Positions 25,987-35,101 of a DNA stretch of 64,000 bases are shown here, piece by piece (position 1 is the first letter of the stretch; every line of letters begins with the position of its first letter). Location: positions 5,199 to 69,198 of the forward strand of contig CAMPKU010000002.1 of the NCBI GenBank assembly GCA_946887385.1. Reading direction: 5' to 3'. The DNA comes from an uncultured Gammaproteobacteria bacterium (GTDB taxonomy: Bacteria > Pseudomonadota > Gammaproteobacteria > Rariloculales > Rariloculaceae). Both the position numbers and the translations under genes were made by a program. Under the pieces are notes generated by a model, which saw only the letters and a list, made by a program, of their open reading frames with translations, had not been told where the DNA came from and did no database searches.

Positions 25987-26892
25987 ATGAGCGCAGGGAC
26001 CGCGATACCGCAGCATCTGCTGAAGCCGGAGACGCTCGCGGGGCTCGCGAATCTCGATCTCGTGGCCCGCGCCGTGGTGAACGGCTTCTTGACGGGCATG
26101 CATCGCTCGCCGTTCTTCGGCTTCAGTCAGGAGTTTGCCGAGTATCGCGCCTATGCCGAAGGCGACGATCCGCGCTTCGTGGACTGGAACGTCTTCGCGC
26201 GCACCGATCGCACGTACATCAAGCGCTACATCGGCGAAACGAACACCCGGCTCGTGATTTTGCTCGACGCGAGCGCGTCGATGGGCTTCGGCAGCGGCAA
26301 GGTCACGAAGCTGCTGTACGGGAAGTTCCTCGCCGCGACGCTGGCGTACCTGGCCGCGCGCCAGCACGACGCCGTAGGGCTCATCGTGTTCGACGACAAG
26401 ATCCGCGAGCATCGGCGCGCGTCCACACGCGGCGGGCGCTTGAACGGCGTGCTGCACGCCATCGACCGCGCGGAGCCCGGCACGGGCACGGACTTGAAGG
26501 TTCCGTTCGAGCGGTTCCGCGAGATCGAGCACGGCCGGGGCCTGGTGGCCGTGATCTCCGACTTCTACTGCGACCCGGACGCGCTCTTGAAGAGCGTGCA
26601 GCCGCTCGCCTACCAGGGCCAGGACGTGATCTTGTTCCAGCTGCTCGACCCGCAAGAGCTGAAGCCCGTGCTGAAGGAGTCGGCGCTCATCGAAGACATG
26701 GAAAGCGGCCAGACGATGGAAGTCTCGCCGATCTACATGAGCTCGAAATACCGCGAGCGCATCGACGCGCACGTCGAAGCCATGCACAAATCGGCCATGC
26801 GCGCGGGCGCCGACCACCGCCTCGTCAACATCACCGAGCCCCTCGACAGCGTGTTGCGCTCATATCTCCTTTTCCGCCAGAGGCGCGGCTGA
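25987..26892 (+). CDS. DUF58 (VWA-like) protein
   Basis: This 301-residue protein of the DUF58 family is the nearly universal neighbour of MoxR. The DUF58 core is visible as FAEYRAYAEGDDPRFVDWNVFARTD, then the VWA MIDAS-like DASASM (D94), then VAVISDFYCDP and LFQLLDPQE. The true start is the ATG at 25987; the frame is open further upstream but that part is inside moxR in another frame. It probably binds the MoxR ATPase and passes on metal- or nucleotide-dependent signals. It ends at 26892, and the operon is then interrupted by a palindromic element before the BatA-like gene. Confidence 0.93.
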   Translation: MSAGTAIPQHLLKPETLAGLANLDLVARAVVNGFLTGMHRSPFFGFSQEFAEYRAYAEGDDPRFVDWNVFARTDRTYIKRYIGETNTRLVILLDASASMGFGSGKVTKLLYGKFLAATLAYLAARQHDAVGLIVFDDKIREHRRASTRGGRLNGVLHAIDRAEPGTGTDLKVPFERFREIEHGRGLVAVISDFYCDPDALLKSVQPLAYQGQDVILFQLLDPQELKPVLKESALIEDMESGQTMEVSPIYMSSKYRERIDAHVEAMHKSAMRAGADHRLVNITEPLDSVLRSYLLFRQRRG

Positions 26893-26923
26893 AATGCGCG
26901 CAGAGAGTGCGATGAAGTATCCC

Positions 26924-27091
26924 GGCAGCAACGCGTGCGTACGGCGTTGCCCGGGGCGCTCGCGCACATGGGCCGCGATATGCTCCTGCAATCGCGGCAC
27001 GCCGCCATCCATGGCGGCGATGTGCGCGCGCGAGCCTACAGGGACGTATTCACGGCGTCCCCGGGCAATGCCGTACGCGCGCGTTGCTGCC
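26924..27091. repeat. Palindromic intergenic element A (33-base inverted-repeat arms)
   Basis: Arms at 26924-26956 and 27059-27091 form an inverted repeat of 33 bases with two wobble mismatches. Inside lie a perfect hairpin, GCCGCCATCCATGGCGGC at 27001-27018, and the core GGACGTATTCACGGCG at 27042-27057 preceded by AGCCTAC. The same core and the same arms-plus-hairpin layout occur at 33449-33572. The 216-base gap (26893-27108) between DUF58 and BatA genes is filled almost entirely by it. It is likely a dispersed REP-like repeat inserted within the operon. I see no coding sense in it. Confidence 0.8.
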
Positions 27092-27108
27092 GCCGATGAG
27101 GCCCAAAG

Positions 27109-29100
27109 ATGAGTCTTCTTGCCCCCGCATTTCTGCTGGGCCTGCTGGCCATTGGGTTGCCGTGGTGGTTGCATCGGTTGTCGTCGGACAATCCGAATAA
27201 GCAGCGGTTTAGCTCGCTGATGTTCTTGGAGCCTGGCGAGCCGCGGCGCGTGCTGGCCAAGAAGGTGCAGTACCTGCTGCTGCTGGCGCTGCGGATCGGT
27301 GTGCTGGCGTTCTTGGCTTTGGCGTTTGCGGAGCCCGCGATCTGGCGTACGCCGGCGGTTGCCGGCGAAGACAGCGACGCGCGGTTCCATTTGATCGTGC
27401 TCGACGGGTCCGCGTCGATGAGCTACGGCGATCGATGGGCCGACGCGCGCGCCGCTGCCAACGACGTGCTCGACGACATGGCGCCCGAAGATCGCGGGCA
27501 GATCGTGCTCGCCGGGCGGTTGTTCGAGGTGCTCGGGCCGGTGACGAGCGACGTTGCGGCGCTGCGTCAAACGTTGAATACCGCGGAGCCGGGCGTGTTT
27601 CGGCTCGAGTATGGGCAGCTCATGCGCTCGATCGACGGCCTGCTGCGTACCGCGGAGCTGCCCGTCGTGCTCGACCTGGTCACCGACGTGCAGTCGAGCG
27701 GTCTGCCCACGCGCTTCGGTGAGCTCGCGCCGCGGCGGCCCGCGGAGATCGTGATTCACGACGTGACGGACGGGGCGGCCGAGAACTGGACCGTGGAGAG
27801 CTTCGGCGCCTCGGCGCTCACCGGCGAGCTCACGGCGAGCGTGCGCAGCTTCGCGCCGCAGGCCGCGACGAGAACCGTCACGCTGATGCAAAACGGCCGT
27901 GCCGTCGCCGAGCAAACCGTGGAGGTGGCGGCCGGCGGCCGCGCACAAGCCGAATTCGCGCCACTCGAGCTCACGAGCGGCTCCAATCGCGTCGAGGTGG
28001 TGCTCGATCCCGGCGACGAGCTCGCCGGCGACGATCGCCGCTATCTCGCCATCAAGCGCCCGGAGCCGCGTAAGGTGCTGCTCGTGGCCCCGAGCACCGA
28101 CAGCCTCGGCGCGCTGTATGCCAGCGCGGCGCTCGAGACCTTGACCACGCTCGCGTTGACGGCCGACGTGCGCACGACGCCGCTCGGCGACCCGCCGCTC
28201 GCCGACTACAGCTTCGTGGTGGTCACCGACTTGGGCTCCCTCGACGGCGCTCAAGCGGCCGCGCTACAGGATTATGTCGAAGACGGCGGCCGGGCTCTGC
28301 TCGCCGCGGGTGCGCGCTCGGCGGGGCTCACGACGCTGCCGGTCACGGGCCATACGTTGCGCACCACGCCGCAGATGAGCGCTCGGGCGAGCACCGCCAT
28401 CGGCGAGGTGGACGCAACGCATCCGGCGCTGCGCGGCGTCGATGAGCTGCGGGCCGCGAACTTTGGGCGAGCCGTCAACGTCGAACCGACTGAAGCCGAC
28501 CGGGTGCCGATGTGGCTCGCCGACGGGACCCCCCTGCTGCTCGAGCGCACCTTGGGCGAGGGCCGCGTGCTCGTGTTCACATCCTCGCTCGACCGCGAGT
28601 GGAATGATCTGCCTGTACAGCCCGCGTTCGTGCCGCTGATGGCCGGCATCGCGAACCACTTGCTCGGCGGTGCCGGGTTCACGAGCGAAGCGGACTTGGG
28701 CAGCACGCTGACGTTGCGCGCCTTGGGTCTCTCGGGCGGGCAGATTTTCGACCCGCGGGGCGAGGCGGCGCTGGGTCTTGGGGCGGGTAGCGACGCCGTG
28801 TTGCTCGACCGGGTAGGCTTCTACGAGGTGGTCGGCGGCGGAACGACCGAGGTCGTGGCCGTGAATTTCGATCCGCGCGAGTCGGATCTGGCGCCCGTAG
28901 ACGCCGACACGCTCGAGCGCTGGCGCGGGCTCGGGGTGCGCCCGGGCGAGAGCGCGGCGCCGGTGGCCGCCGCGCCTAGCGGCGAGACGGTGCCGAGCTC
29001 GCTGGGGCCGTGGCTGGTGATGTTGCTGCTGATGTTCGTGATCGTGGAATCCCTGGTAGGAAACTGGCATCTTAGGATTCGAAGAGGAGTGGCCGCATGA
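27109..29100 (+). CDS. BatA-like membrane protein with VWA domain
   Basis: This 663-residue protein begins with the BatA/aerotolerance N-terminal region (PF07584): [24 protein letters not shown], then [30 protein letters not shown], giving two membrane spans. A VWA domain starts at [13 protein letters not shown] (D99). The C-terminal half has an amidotransferase-like segment ([34 protein letters not shown]) and a final membrane span near residue 635. This is the general architecture of the first gene of the operon, so the two may be distant paralogues acting together at the inner membrane. The stop overlaps the next gene (ATGA). Confidence 0.87.
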   Translation: MSLLAPAFLLGLLAIGLPWWLHRLSSDNPNKQRFSSLMFLEPGEPRRVLAKKVQYLLLLALRIGVLAFLALAFAEPAIWRTPAVAGEDSDARFHLIVLDGSASMSYGDRWADARAAANDVLDDMAPEDRGQIVLAGRLFEVLGPVTSDVAALRQTLNTAEPGVFRLEYGQLMRSIDGLLRTAELPVVLDLVTDVQSSGLPTRFGELAPRRPAEIVIHDVTDGAAENWTVESFGASALTGELTASVRSFAPQAATRTVTLMQNGRAVAEQTVEVAAGGRAQAEFAPLELTSGSNRVEVVLDPGDELAGDDRRYLAIKRPEPRKVLLVAPSTDSLGALYASAALETLTTLALTADVRTTPLGDPPLADYSFVVVTDLGSLDGAQAAALQDYVEDGGRALLAAGARSAGLTTLPVTGHTLRTTPQMSARASTAIGEVDATHPALRGVDELRAANFGRAVNVEPTEADRVPMWLADGTPLLLERTLGEGRVLVFTSSLDREWNDLPVQPAFVPLMAGIANHLLGGAGFTSEADLGSTLTLRALGLSGGQIFDPRGEAALGLGAGSDAVLLDRVGFYEVVGGGTTEVVAVNFDPRESDLAPVDADTLERWRGLGVRPGESAAPVAAAPSGETVPSSLGPWLVMLLLMFVIVESLVGNWHLRIRRGVAA

Positions 29101-32100
29101 CCGCCCAATCGCAGCTCGAAGCCTACCTCGGCGAATTTCGCCGGCGCTTGAAAGCGCTCATCGTCGCCCGCGGCGCGGCCTTGCTTGCCGTGGCGGCCCT
29201 GGCGGTCACGCTGCTGGCGGTGTACTTCGGCATACGGCGGGCCTTCGATCCACAAATCGTGATCAGCGCGCGGATCGTGCTGCTGCTCCTGCTCGGCGCG
29301 ATCGCCGTGGGTCTCGTGGTGCTGCCGCTGAAGGCATTGCGGCGCAATCGGGGCATCAAGGACATCGAACGGCGTGCGCCGGATTTCAACGGCCGGCTCG
29401 AGACCTATGACGGTATCGTCCACGGGCCGCCCGAGCGTGCAACGCCGTTCCTCGGTCTCCTGGCAGAGGACGCGTTGGCCTTCGCGCGCCGCGTCCCCGT
29501 CGCCCTCAAAATTCCATCGCTCCAGGTGCGGCTGCCGGCCGCGCTGGCCGCCTTGGCCGTCGTGGCGCTCGTCGGCACGGCCGTTTTCGGCCCCGCGAAT
29601 TGGCGCTACGGCGTGCGGCATCTGTGGGCCGGCTGGCTCGTGGAAGACACGCTGCCGCCGCAGTATCTGGCCGTGGAGCCCGGCGACGGCACGGTCCGCC
29701 GCGGCGGGGACTTGCGCGTAACGGCCAGCGCCGAAGGGTTCGAACCCCCTCGCATGGAGGTGTTCGCGCAGTTCCAGGCCGGGGGCGAGTGGGAAAGCGC
29801 GCAGATGAGCCGCACGGCAGACGGCGGCTTCAACTTCACGTTCTTCGCGCTGCGCGAGCCGCTGCGCTACTACGTGGCTGCCGCCGGATTGCGCAGTCCG
29901 GAGTTCGCCGTCGACGTGGTCGATCTGCCGCGCATCACGAATCTGAAGCTCACCTACAACTACCCGAACTGGACGAAGCTCGAGCCGCTCGTGGTCGAGC
30001 CGGGTGACGACATTCGCGCCGTCGAAGGCACGCAGGTCACCGTCGAGCTTGCGACGGACCAGCCGCTCGAGGCGTCCGAGCTCGTCGTGGACGGGCAGCG
30101 CATCGCGATGCAGAACGCCAACGGCGTCAACATGGCCACGCTCGATGTCGCGAAGGACGGCGAATACCACGTCGCCACGCTGTTCAACGGCGACGCCGTG
30201 AAGCTCACGGACGATTACCTGATCGAGGTCATCCCCGACGACAAGCCGGTCGTGAAAGTTTTGAAGCCGGGGCGCGACTGGCGCGCCAGCAACATCGAGG
30301 AAGTCACGGTTCGAGTCGAGGCCAACGACGACTTCGGCCTGGATCGCGTCGAAGTGCGCTATTCCGTCAACGGCGGCGAATGGCAAACCGCGCCGATCGA
30401 CGTAGACGGCAACAGCGTCGTCGGCCAGCAGGTGCTCTTCCTCGAGGACCTTACCGAGGAAGTTCGCGCGCCCGTGCAGCAGTCCATCAACGCGATCCGC
30501 GACCGTACGCGCGGCGCGTTCGATCGCGGCATAGACGACATCCGCGCACGTTTGCCGCGTATCGACGAGCCTGCCGAGGACGTCGAGGAGTCGTCGGCGG
30601 AGCCCGCGGCCGTCGAGACGGTGGCGCCGCAAGCGCGGCCGCTCGAGCCCGGCGACGTGATCTCGTATTACGCCGTGGCCGAGGATCGTGGCCGCGAGGT
30701 GCAGACGGATTTGTTCTTCATCGAGGTGCAGCCCTTCAACCGTAACTTCACCCAAGCCTCGGGTGGCGGCGGTGGCGGCGGCGGCGGCGGCGGGGACCAA
30801 GAGCAGAACGAGATTTCGCGGCGGCAGAAGGAAATCCTCGTCGCCACGTGGAATCTCATCAAGGAGCGTAGCGAGGAGACTTCGAGCTTCCTCGACGAGC
30901 AGCAGCTCCACGACAACGCACAGATGCTGGCCGATCTGCAGCGCACGCTCGCCGAGCAGACGCGCACGTTGGCGAGCCGCACGCGCGCGCGCGGCCTGAC
31001 GGGCGCCGACCCGCGCATTCAGCGGTTCATCGAGAGCATCGAGCAGGCAGCCACCGCGATGGACCCGGCCGCCGAACGGCTCGCCGACATCGAGCTCGAC
31101 CAGGCCGTACCGTCCGAGCAGGACGCGTTGACGCTCTTGCTGCGCGCGGAATCGATCTTCACGGACATTCAGGTCGCCTTCCAGCAGGGCGGCGGCGGCG
31201 GCGGCGGGGGCATGGCGGGCCGCGACCTGAGCGAGCTGTTCGAGCTCGAGATGGATCTCGAGAAGAATCAGTACGAAACGGAATCGCCGGTGGCCTTCGA
31301 TTCGGAGTCGTCGCAGCAAGAGCAAGTCGACGACGCCATCCGCAAGCTCCAGGAGCTCGCGCGCCGCCAAGAGCAACTCGCGGACCAGGCGAATCGCCGT
31401 AACGGCTTGACGGAGCAGGAGCGCTGGCAGCAGGAATCCCTGCGCCGCGAAACCGAGGAGCTCAAACGGCAGCTCGAGGAGATGCAGCAGCGTCTTGCGC
31501 AGGAGCAGCAACAACAGCAACAGCAGCAGGCCCAGCAAGGTCAGCAAGGTCAGCAGGGTCAGCAAGGCCAGCAGGGTCAGCAAGGCCAGCAGGGTCAGCC
31601 GGGCCAACCGGGGCAGCCGGGCGACCCGAGTCAGCAGAGCCAGGCCAACGCAGGCGGTCAGGGCAGCGAGACGCAACAGGCCATCGACCAGCTGAACCAG
31701 GCGCTGCAAGCGATGAATCAGGCGAGCGGCCAAGGCCAGCAAGGGCAGCAGATGAGCCCCGAGGAGGCCCGGCGCGCGATCGAGCAGGCGCGGCGGCAAC
31801 TCCAGGAAGCGCTCCAGCAGCTCACGGCCGAGCGCCAGGCTGCTGTGGGCGCCGCGTTCGAGGACCTTGCCGAGCGCTCGCAGCAGCTTTACGACGAGCA
31901 ACGCCAGGCTGCCAACGATCTGCAGGAAGCGCTGCGCGGTGCACCCGCCGGCGATCCGAGCAACAGGCGCCGCGGCAGTCTGCCCGCGGACCAAGCCGAG
32001 GAGCTGGCCGAGCGCAAGTACGATCTTCAGCAGGAGCTCCAAGCGCTCGAGGAAGATATCCAACGCATTGCGCAGCAGTTCCGCAACCAAACGCCGCAGG

Positions 32101-32993
32101 CGAGCGAGGCGCTGAATCAAGCCCTTGCCGACTTGCAGAGCGTGCAAGCGGGGGCACGGCTCGGGTTCGGCGGCGACTACATCCTGCGCGGCCAGGGCGC
32201 GCAAGTGGCGGCCACCGACGCGGTCACGACGTCCGCCTTGCGCGATCTGCAGCGCAACACGGAAGAGGCGCAGGCCTTGGCTAACGCGGAAGCGGTTGCC
32301 GGCGAGCAAATCGAGGCCGATCCGAACGCGGAGTTGCGTGCGGAGCTGCAGAACCTGCGCCGACAGCTCAGCGAGCTGCAGCAGGGGCAAGCCCAAAACA
32401 GCCAGGGGCAACCGGGGCAACAGCAAGGGCAGCCAGGTCAAGGGCAGCCGGGGCAGCAGCCAGGTCAAGGGCAGCCGGGCCAACAAGGGCAGCCGGGTCA
32501 GCCGGGCCAGGGCAACGCGCAGGCGAATGGCGGCGGCGGTCAGATCGGGGATCGCAACGGCGGATTCGGCCCTGGCGGCCCGGGCAACTTCTACGACTGG
32601 CGTCGCGGCGGCGTATGGGATCCGCGTAATCGCGGCGTCTGGGACCAACCCGGTGCCATCGACGATGCGCGGCAGCAGCTCAACGACGCATCGCGTGAGC
32701 TCCTAACGCTCGGCAACGAGCTGCGCGCCGAGGGTCTCACCGATGAGGAGCTGCGCGCCGTGCGCGAGCTCGGCGAGGCGCTGCGTGGCAGCATCACGGG
32801 CAACCCCGAGCTCATCGAGCAGGAGTTCCGGCAGCTCGTGAATCTCACGGAGCAGCTCGAGCTCAGGCTCGCGGCGAATAGCGAGACCGCCGAGCGGGCG
32901 GCCGTTCGCGCCCAAGCGCCGACGCAAGTCGCGCCCGGGTTCGAAGAGGCCGTCGCCGAGTACTATCGCCGCCTTTCGCGCTCCGACCGCTAG
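29097..32993 (+). CDS. Large DUF4175-like membrane protein with Gln/Gly-rich linkers
   Basis: This 1298-residue protein ends the MoxR operon. It has two N-terminal membrane spans (about residues 20-45 and 58-80), a third near 142-160, and a large periplasmic region with Ig-like segments ([57 protein letters not shown]). A long helical, coiled-coil-rich part carries several low-complexity blocks: Gly runs near 557-564 and 698-706, and Gln/Gly/Pro runs near 800-845 and 1100-1140. The arrangement matches the DUF4175 proteins found next to MoxR/DUF58/DUF4159 in many proteobacteria. It may be a scaffold. The start overlaps the BatA stop. Function unknown. Confidence 0.8.
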   Translation: MTAQSQLEAYLGEFRRRLKALIVARGAALLAVAALAVTLLAVYFGIRRAFDPQIVISARIVLLLLLGAIAVGLVVLPLKALRRNRGIKDIERRAPDFNGRLETYDGIVHGPPERATPFLGLLAEDALAFARRVPVALKIPSLQVRLPAALAALAVVALVGTAVFGPANWRYGVRHLWAGWLVEDTLPPQYLAVEPGDGTVRRGGDLRVTASAEGFEPPRMEVFAQFQAGGEWESAQMSRTADGGFNFTFFALREPLRYYVAAAGLRSPEFAVDVVDLPRITNLKLTYNYPNWTKLEPLVVEPGDDIRAVEGTQVTVELATDQPLEASELVVDGQRIAMQNANGVNMATLDVAKDGEYHVATLFNGDAVKLTDDYLIEVIPDDKPVVKVLKPGRDWRASNIEEVTVRVEANDDFGLDRVEVRYSVNGGEWQTAPIDVDGNSVVGQQVLFLEDLTEEVRAPVQQSINAIRDRTRGAFDRGIDDIRARLPRIDEPAEDVEESSAEPAAVETVAPQARPLEPGDVISYYAVAEDRGREVQTDLFFIEVQPFNRNFTQASGGGGGGGGGGGDQEQNEISRRQKEILVATWNLIKERSEETSSFLDEQQLHDNAQMLADLQRTLAEQTRTLASRTRARGLTGADPRIQRFIESIEQAATAMDPAAERLADIELDQAVPSEQDALTLLLRAESIFTDIQVAFQQGGGGGGGGMAGRDLSELFELEMDLEKNQYETESPVAFDSESSQQEQVDDAIRKLQELARRQEQLADQANRRNGLTEQERWQQESLRRETEELKRQLEEMQQRLAQEQQQQQQQQAQQGQQGQQGQQGQQGQQGQQGQPGQPGQPGDPSQQSQANAGGQGSETQQAIDQLNQALQAMNQASGQGQQGQQMSPEEARRAIEQARRQLQEALQQLTAERQAAVGAAFEDLAERSQQLYDEQRQAANDLQEALRGAPAGDPSNRRRGSLPADQAEELAERKYDLQQELQALEEDIQRIAQQFRNQTPQASEALNQALADLQSVQAGARLGFGGDYILRGQGAQVAATDAVTTSALRDLQRNTEEAQALANAEAVAGEQIEADPNAELRAELQNLRRQLSELQQGQAQNSQGQPGQQQGQPGQGQPGQQPGQGQPGQQGQPGQPGQGNAQANGGGGQIGDRNGGFGPGGPGNFYDWRRGGVWDPRNRGVWDQPGAIDDARQQLNDASRELLTLGNELRAEGLTDEELRAVRELGEALRGSITGNPELIEQEFRQLVNLTEQLELRLAANSETAERAAVRAQAPTQVAPGFEEAVAEYYRRLSRSDR
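31533..31623 (+). repeat. Low-complexity CAGCAAGGT-type tandem repeats
   Basis: About seven imperfect nine-base units encode Q-Q-G or Q-G-Q triplets and then grade into Gln-Pro-Gly units. They lie within the DUF4175-like gene and create a flexible or collagen-like linker. The DNA is prone to slippage. Confidence 0.85.
32402..32513 (+). repeat. Second Gln/Gly/Pro repeat block
   Basis: Repeated CAGCCGGGGCAG/CAAGGGCAG-like units encode a Q-P-G-Q-Q-G-Q stretch near residues 1103-1139 of the DUF4175-like protein. The composition is the same as in the block 0.8 kb upstream, which suggests a shared origin by local duplication or slippage. Confidence 0.8.
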
Positions 32994-33037
32994 GAATAAG
33001 ACGTAGTTGTCGCGCGCCGCCGCTCGCCTGCGGGCGC

Positions 33038-33261
33038 GGCGGCTACGTCGTGCCTTGCGGCGGCCAGCGACTTCGCCGGCTTCGCCGGTTCCCGCGCCGC
33101 CGGGCGCGACACGTGGGGCGCGCAGGGCGGACATCCTGTCCGCGCTGCGCGTGCGCGGCATCCTGCCGCGCACCCCGCGCTTCGCGCGGGGCCTGATCCA
33201 CGTGTCGGCCGCAGCGGCGCGGCTCGTCGCTACGGCCGCCGCAAGGCACGACGTAGCCGCC
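33038..33261. repeat. Nested inverted-repeat element C with three tandem hairpins
   Basis: Perfect 28-base inverted arms lie at 33038-33065 and 33234-33261. A second nested pair, CGACACGTGG at 33108-33117 with CCACGTGTCG at 33198-33207, encloses three hairpins in a row: 33120-33150 (13 of 14 paired), 33151-33173 (10 of 10) and 33174-33190 (7 of 7). Each has a three-base TCC or TTC loop. Folded, it would be a long stem opening into a multi-branch structure. It could act as a terminator region, a structured RNA, a protein-bound DNA site, or be a small repeat-type mobile unit. Confidence 0.75.
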
Positions 33262-33448
33262 ACACCCGCAGGCCGTCCCGATCCCTCTTTTCCCCCCCAA
33301 AAAAGAGGAAACGCGCGCTGCCGCGCGCTGCCCGTTCCACTCCCCAAAAAGGACGCGCCGCGTGCCGGCGGTACCACTCCTCCAAAGGCGAATGACCGCC
33401 ACTCGCGGCATCCTCCGCGCGCAGAAGACGGCTACCACTCCACTCTGG

Positions 33449-33572
33449 GGAATGGCGGCCGGTGCATGAGGGGCCTTTCGGCAGCGTCGGCGACAGGACG
33501 TCGCCGACGCAGCCTACTTAGGACGTATTCACGGCGGTGCCGAAAGGCCCCTCATGCGCCGGTCGCCATTCC
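33449..33572. repeat. Palindromic intergenic element B (35-base inverted-repeat arms)
   Basis: Arms at 33449-33483 and 33538-33572 pair with about 32 of 35 positions, including a perfect 20-base core (33464-33483 with 33538-33557). Inside is a perfect 11-base hairpin, GCGTCGGCGAC with GTCGCCGACGC (33484-33494 and 33500-33510). AGCCTAC and the core GGACGTATTCACGGCG follow at 33521-33536. The same core and layout are found at 26924-27091. It ends 26 bases before the dienelactone hydrolase start. Confidence 0.8.
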
Positions 33573-33598
33573 GCGATGCCGCCAGTAGCATCGTCTTC

Positions 33599-34261
33599 AT
33601 GAGCCGCATGATCACGCTAAAGGCCAGGGACGGGCACGAGCTAGACGCGTACGTTGCCGAGCCGCCTCAAACGATGCGAGGCGGCTTGGTTGTGGTGCAA
33701 GAGATCTTCGGCGTCACGAATCACATCATGCGCGTTGCCGATCAGTACGCCGCGCAAGGGTACAAAGTCGTCGCGCCGGCCATGTTCGACCGCGTCGAGC
33801 GCAACGTGACGCTCGACTATTCGCAGATCGAGCAAGGGCGCGAGTACATGCGCCGGCTCGAATGGCCGAACACGCTCGCCGATCTCGACGCGGCCCTGAG
33901 CGAAGTCCGCGGAGCCGGCAGCGCCTGCGTGGTGGGCTACTGCTGGGGCGGCACCGTGGCGCACGTCGCGGCGAGCGAGCTCACGCTCGACGCGGCGGTC
34001 TCGTACTACGGCGGCGGTGTTGCGAAGATGCTCGACAAGCAGCCGCGCTGTCCGATCCTCTATCACTTCGGCGACAAGGACGCGTCGATTCCGCTGGCAG
34101 ACGTCGAGAAGATCGAACAAGCCAACCCGCAAAGCTCGCTGTTCGTGTACCCGGGCGCAGGTCATGGTTTCAACTGCGACGAGCGCGCCAGCTACAGCGA
34201 AAAAGACGCCAAGCTAGCGTTCGAGCGCTCGCTGCAGTTTCTGCGCAAGCACACGAGCTGA
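33599..34261 (+). CDS. Dienelactone hydrolase family protein
   Basis: This 220-residue alpha/beta hydrolase is of the dienelactone hydrolase type (carboxymethylenebutenolidase-like). The nucleophile elbow is GYCWGG with a cysteine nucleophile, the acid is in FGDKDASIP, and the histidine is in YPGAGHGFNCDERASY; all three are diagnostic. It may hydrolyse dienelactone from chlorocatechol breakdown, but most such stand-alone genes have unknown substrates. I use the ATG at 33599; an earlier in-frame start at 33554 lies inside the palindromic element. An alternative ATG nine bases later is possible. Immediately downstream is a 20-base GC palindrome. Confidence 0.9.
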   Translation: MSRMITLKARDGHELDAYVAEPPQTMRGGLVVVQEIFGVTNHIMRVADQYAAQGYKVVAPAMFDRVERNVTLDYSQIEQGREYMRRLEWPNTLADLDAALSEVRGAGSACVVGYCWGGTVAHVAASELTLDAAVSYYGGGVAKMLDKQPRCPILYHFGDKDASIPLADVEKIEQANPQSSLFVYPGAGHGFNCDERASYSEKDAKLAFERSLQFLRKHTS

Positions 34262-34281
34262 CGCGCGCGCCGGCGCGCGCG
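34262..34281. terminator. GC palindrome after the dienelactone hydrolase gene
   Basis: A perfect 20-base alternating CG palindrome centred on CCGG begins immediately after the stop codon. It could form a hairpin, but no T-run follows, so intrinsic termination is only a possibility. It may instead be Z-DNA-prone sequence. Confidence 0.35.
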
Positions 34282-34400
34282 CGTCGATCTTCTTTCACTT
34301 AAGAATGCTATAGGTGTGAAGGGTTTACACTTCTTCGCGCAAGGGTCTTACGGGGCGATGCCATAATCGCGTCCACGATCGACGGACTGCGTTTGCACTC

Positions 34401-35099
34401 ATGGATGCCACGATTCGCACGCACAATTTGCAGCGCCATTATCAGATGGGCGCGGAGCTCATCCACGCGCTGCGCGGTGTAGACCTCACCGTGAAACGCG
34501 GCGAGTACGTCGCGATCATGGGTCCGTCGGGGTCCGGCAAGTCCACGCTGATGAACATGATCGGTTGCCTCGACTCGCCCGATGACGGCGAGTACTGGCT
34601 GAACGGCAAGCTCGTCTCGGCGATGAACGACCGCGAGCTCGCCCGCGTGCGTAACAAGGAAGTCGGCTTCATCTTCCAGACGTTCAACTTGCTGCCGCGC
34701 GCGCACGCGCTGCACAACGTCGAGCTGCCGCTGATCTACGCCGGCCTGAAGCGCAAGGAACGGCTCGTGCGTGCAAAGCAGGCGCTCGAGCGCGTGGGCT
34801 TGGGCGAGCGCATGATGCACCGGCCGAGCGAGATGTCGGGCGGCCAGCGGCAGCGCGTGGCAGTGGCGCGCGCGCTCGTCACGGAACCGAGCATCCTGCT
34901 GGCCGACGAGCCCACGGGTAACCTGGACTCTACGACGAGCCGCGACATCATGGCGCTGTTCGACACCCTGCATGCGGCTGGTCACACGATCGTGGTCGTC
35001 ACGCACGAGCACGACATTGCGGCGCATGCGCGGCGCATCATCACCTTCCGCGACGGCACGATCGCGGAAGACATCATCAACAACGAGCGAATTCACTGA
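34401..35099 (+). CDS. ABC transporter ATP-binding protein (MacB/LolD family)
   Basis: This 232-residue ATPase has Walker [11 protein letters not shown]-loop [14 protein letters not shown], signature [15 protein letters not shown], Walker [13 protein letters not shown] and an H-loop in VVTHEHD. The [18 protein letters not shown] pattern is typical of the MacB/LolD class that powers mechanotransmission rather than transport through a classical channel. The adaptor gene follows two bases after its stop. The FtsX-like permease expected as partner is not present in this locus. The ATG at 34401 is the only well-placed start; a weak CATAAT -10 candidate is at 34362-34367. Confidence 0.92.
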   Translation: MDATIRTHNLQRHYQMGAELIHALRGVDLTVKRGEYVAIMGPSGSGKSTLMNMIGCLDSPDDGEYWLNGKLVSAMNDRELARVRNKEVGFIFQTFNLLPRAHALHNVELPLIYAGLKRKERLVRAKQALERVGLGERMMHRPSEMSGGQRQRVAVARALVTEPSILLADEPTGNLDSTTSRDIMALFDTLHAAGHTIVVVTHEHDIAAHARRIITFRDGTIAEDIINNERIH

Positions 35100-35101
35100 G
35101 T

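Larger units (their letters stand above)
32994..33598. other. 605-base gene-free region rich in inverted repeats
   Basis: No frame here looks coding: the apparent open frames are long only because of GC content and have no recognisable protein. The stretch contains two structured elements (33038-33261 and 33449-33572), a CCTCTTTT/AAAAGAGG stem with a C-rich loop at 33284-33308, and an imperfect direct repeat beginning ACCACTCC at about 33374 and 33434. It separates the end of the MoxR operon from the dienelactone hydrolase gene. Confidence 0.8.

Noticed and set aside
26894..27112. A 72-codon plus-strand frame between DUF58 and BatA genes
   Set aside because: It crosses palindromic element A; composition reflects the repeat and there is no ribosome site.
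28821..32648. A 1275-codon open frame on the minus strand
   Set aside because: It is an antisense shadow of the BatA-like and DUF4175-like genes. Its composition is low-complexity Leu/Arg, with no domain, and the sense genes have clear families and overlaps.
33007..33588. A 193-codon plus-strand frame after the MoxR operon
   Set aside because: It runs through three inverted-repeat elements and is Arg/Ala/Pro-rich; no start signal or family.
34321..34367. Strong promoter before the MacB-like ATPase
   Set aside because: Only a CATAAT-like -10 is visible, with no matching -35 at normal spacing.
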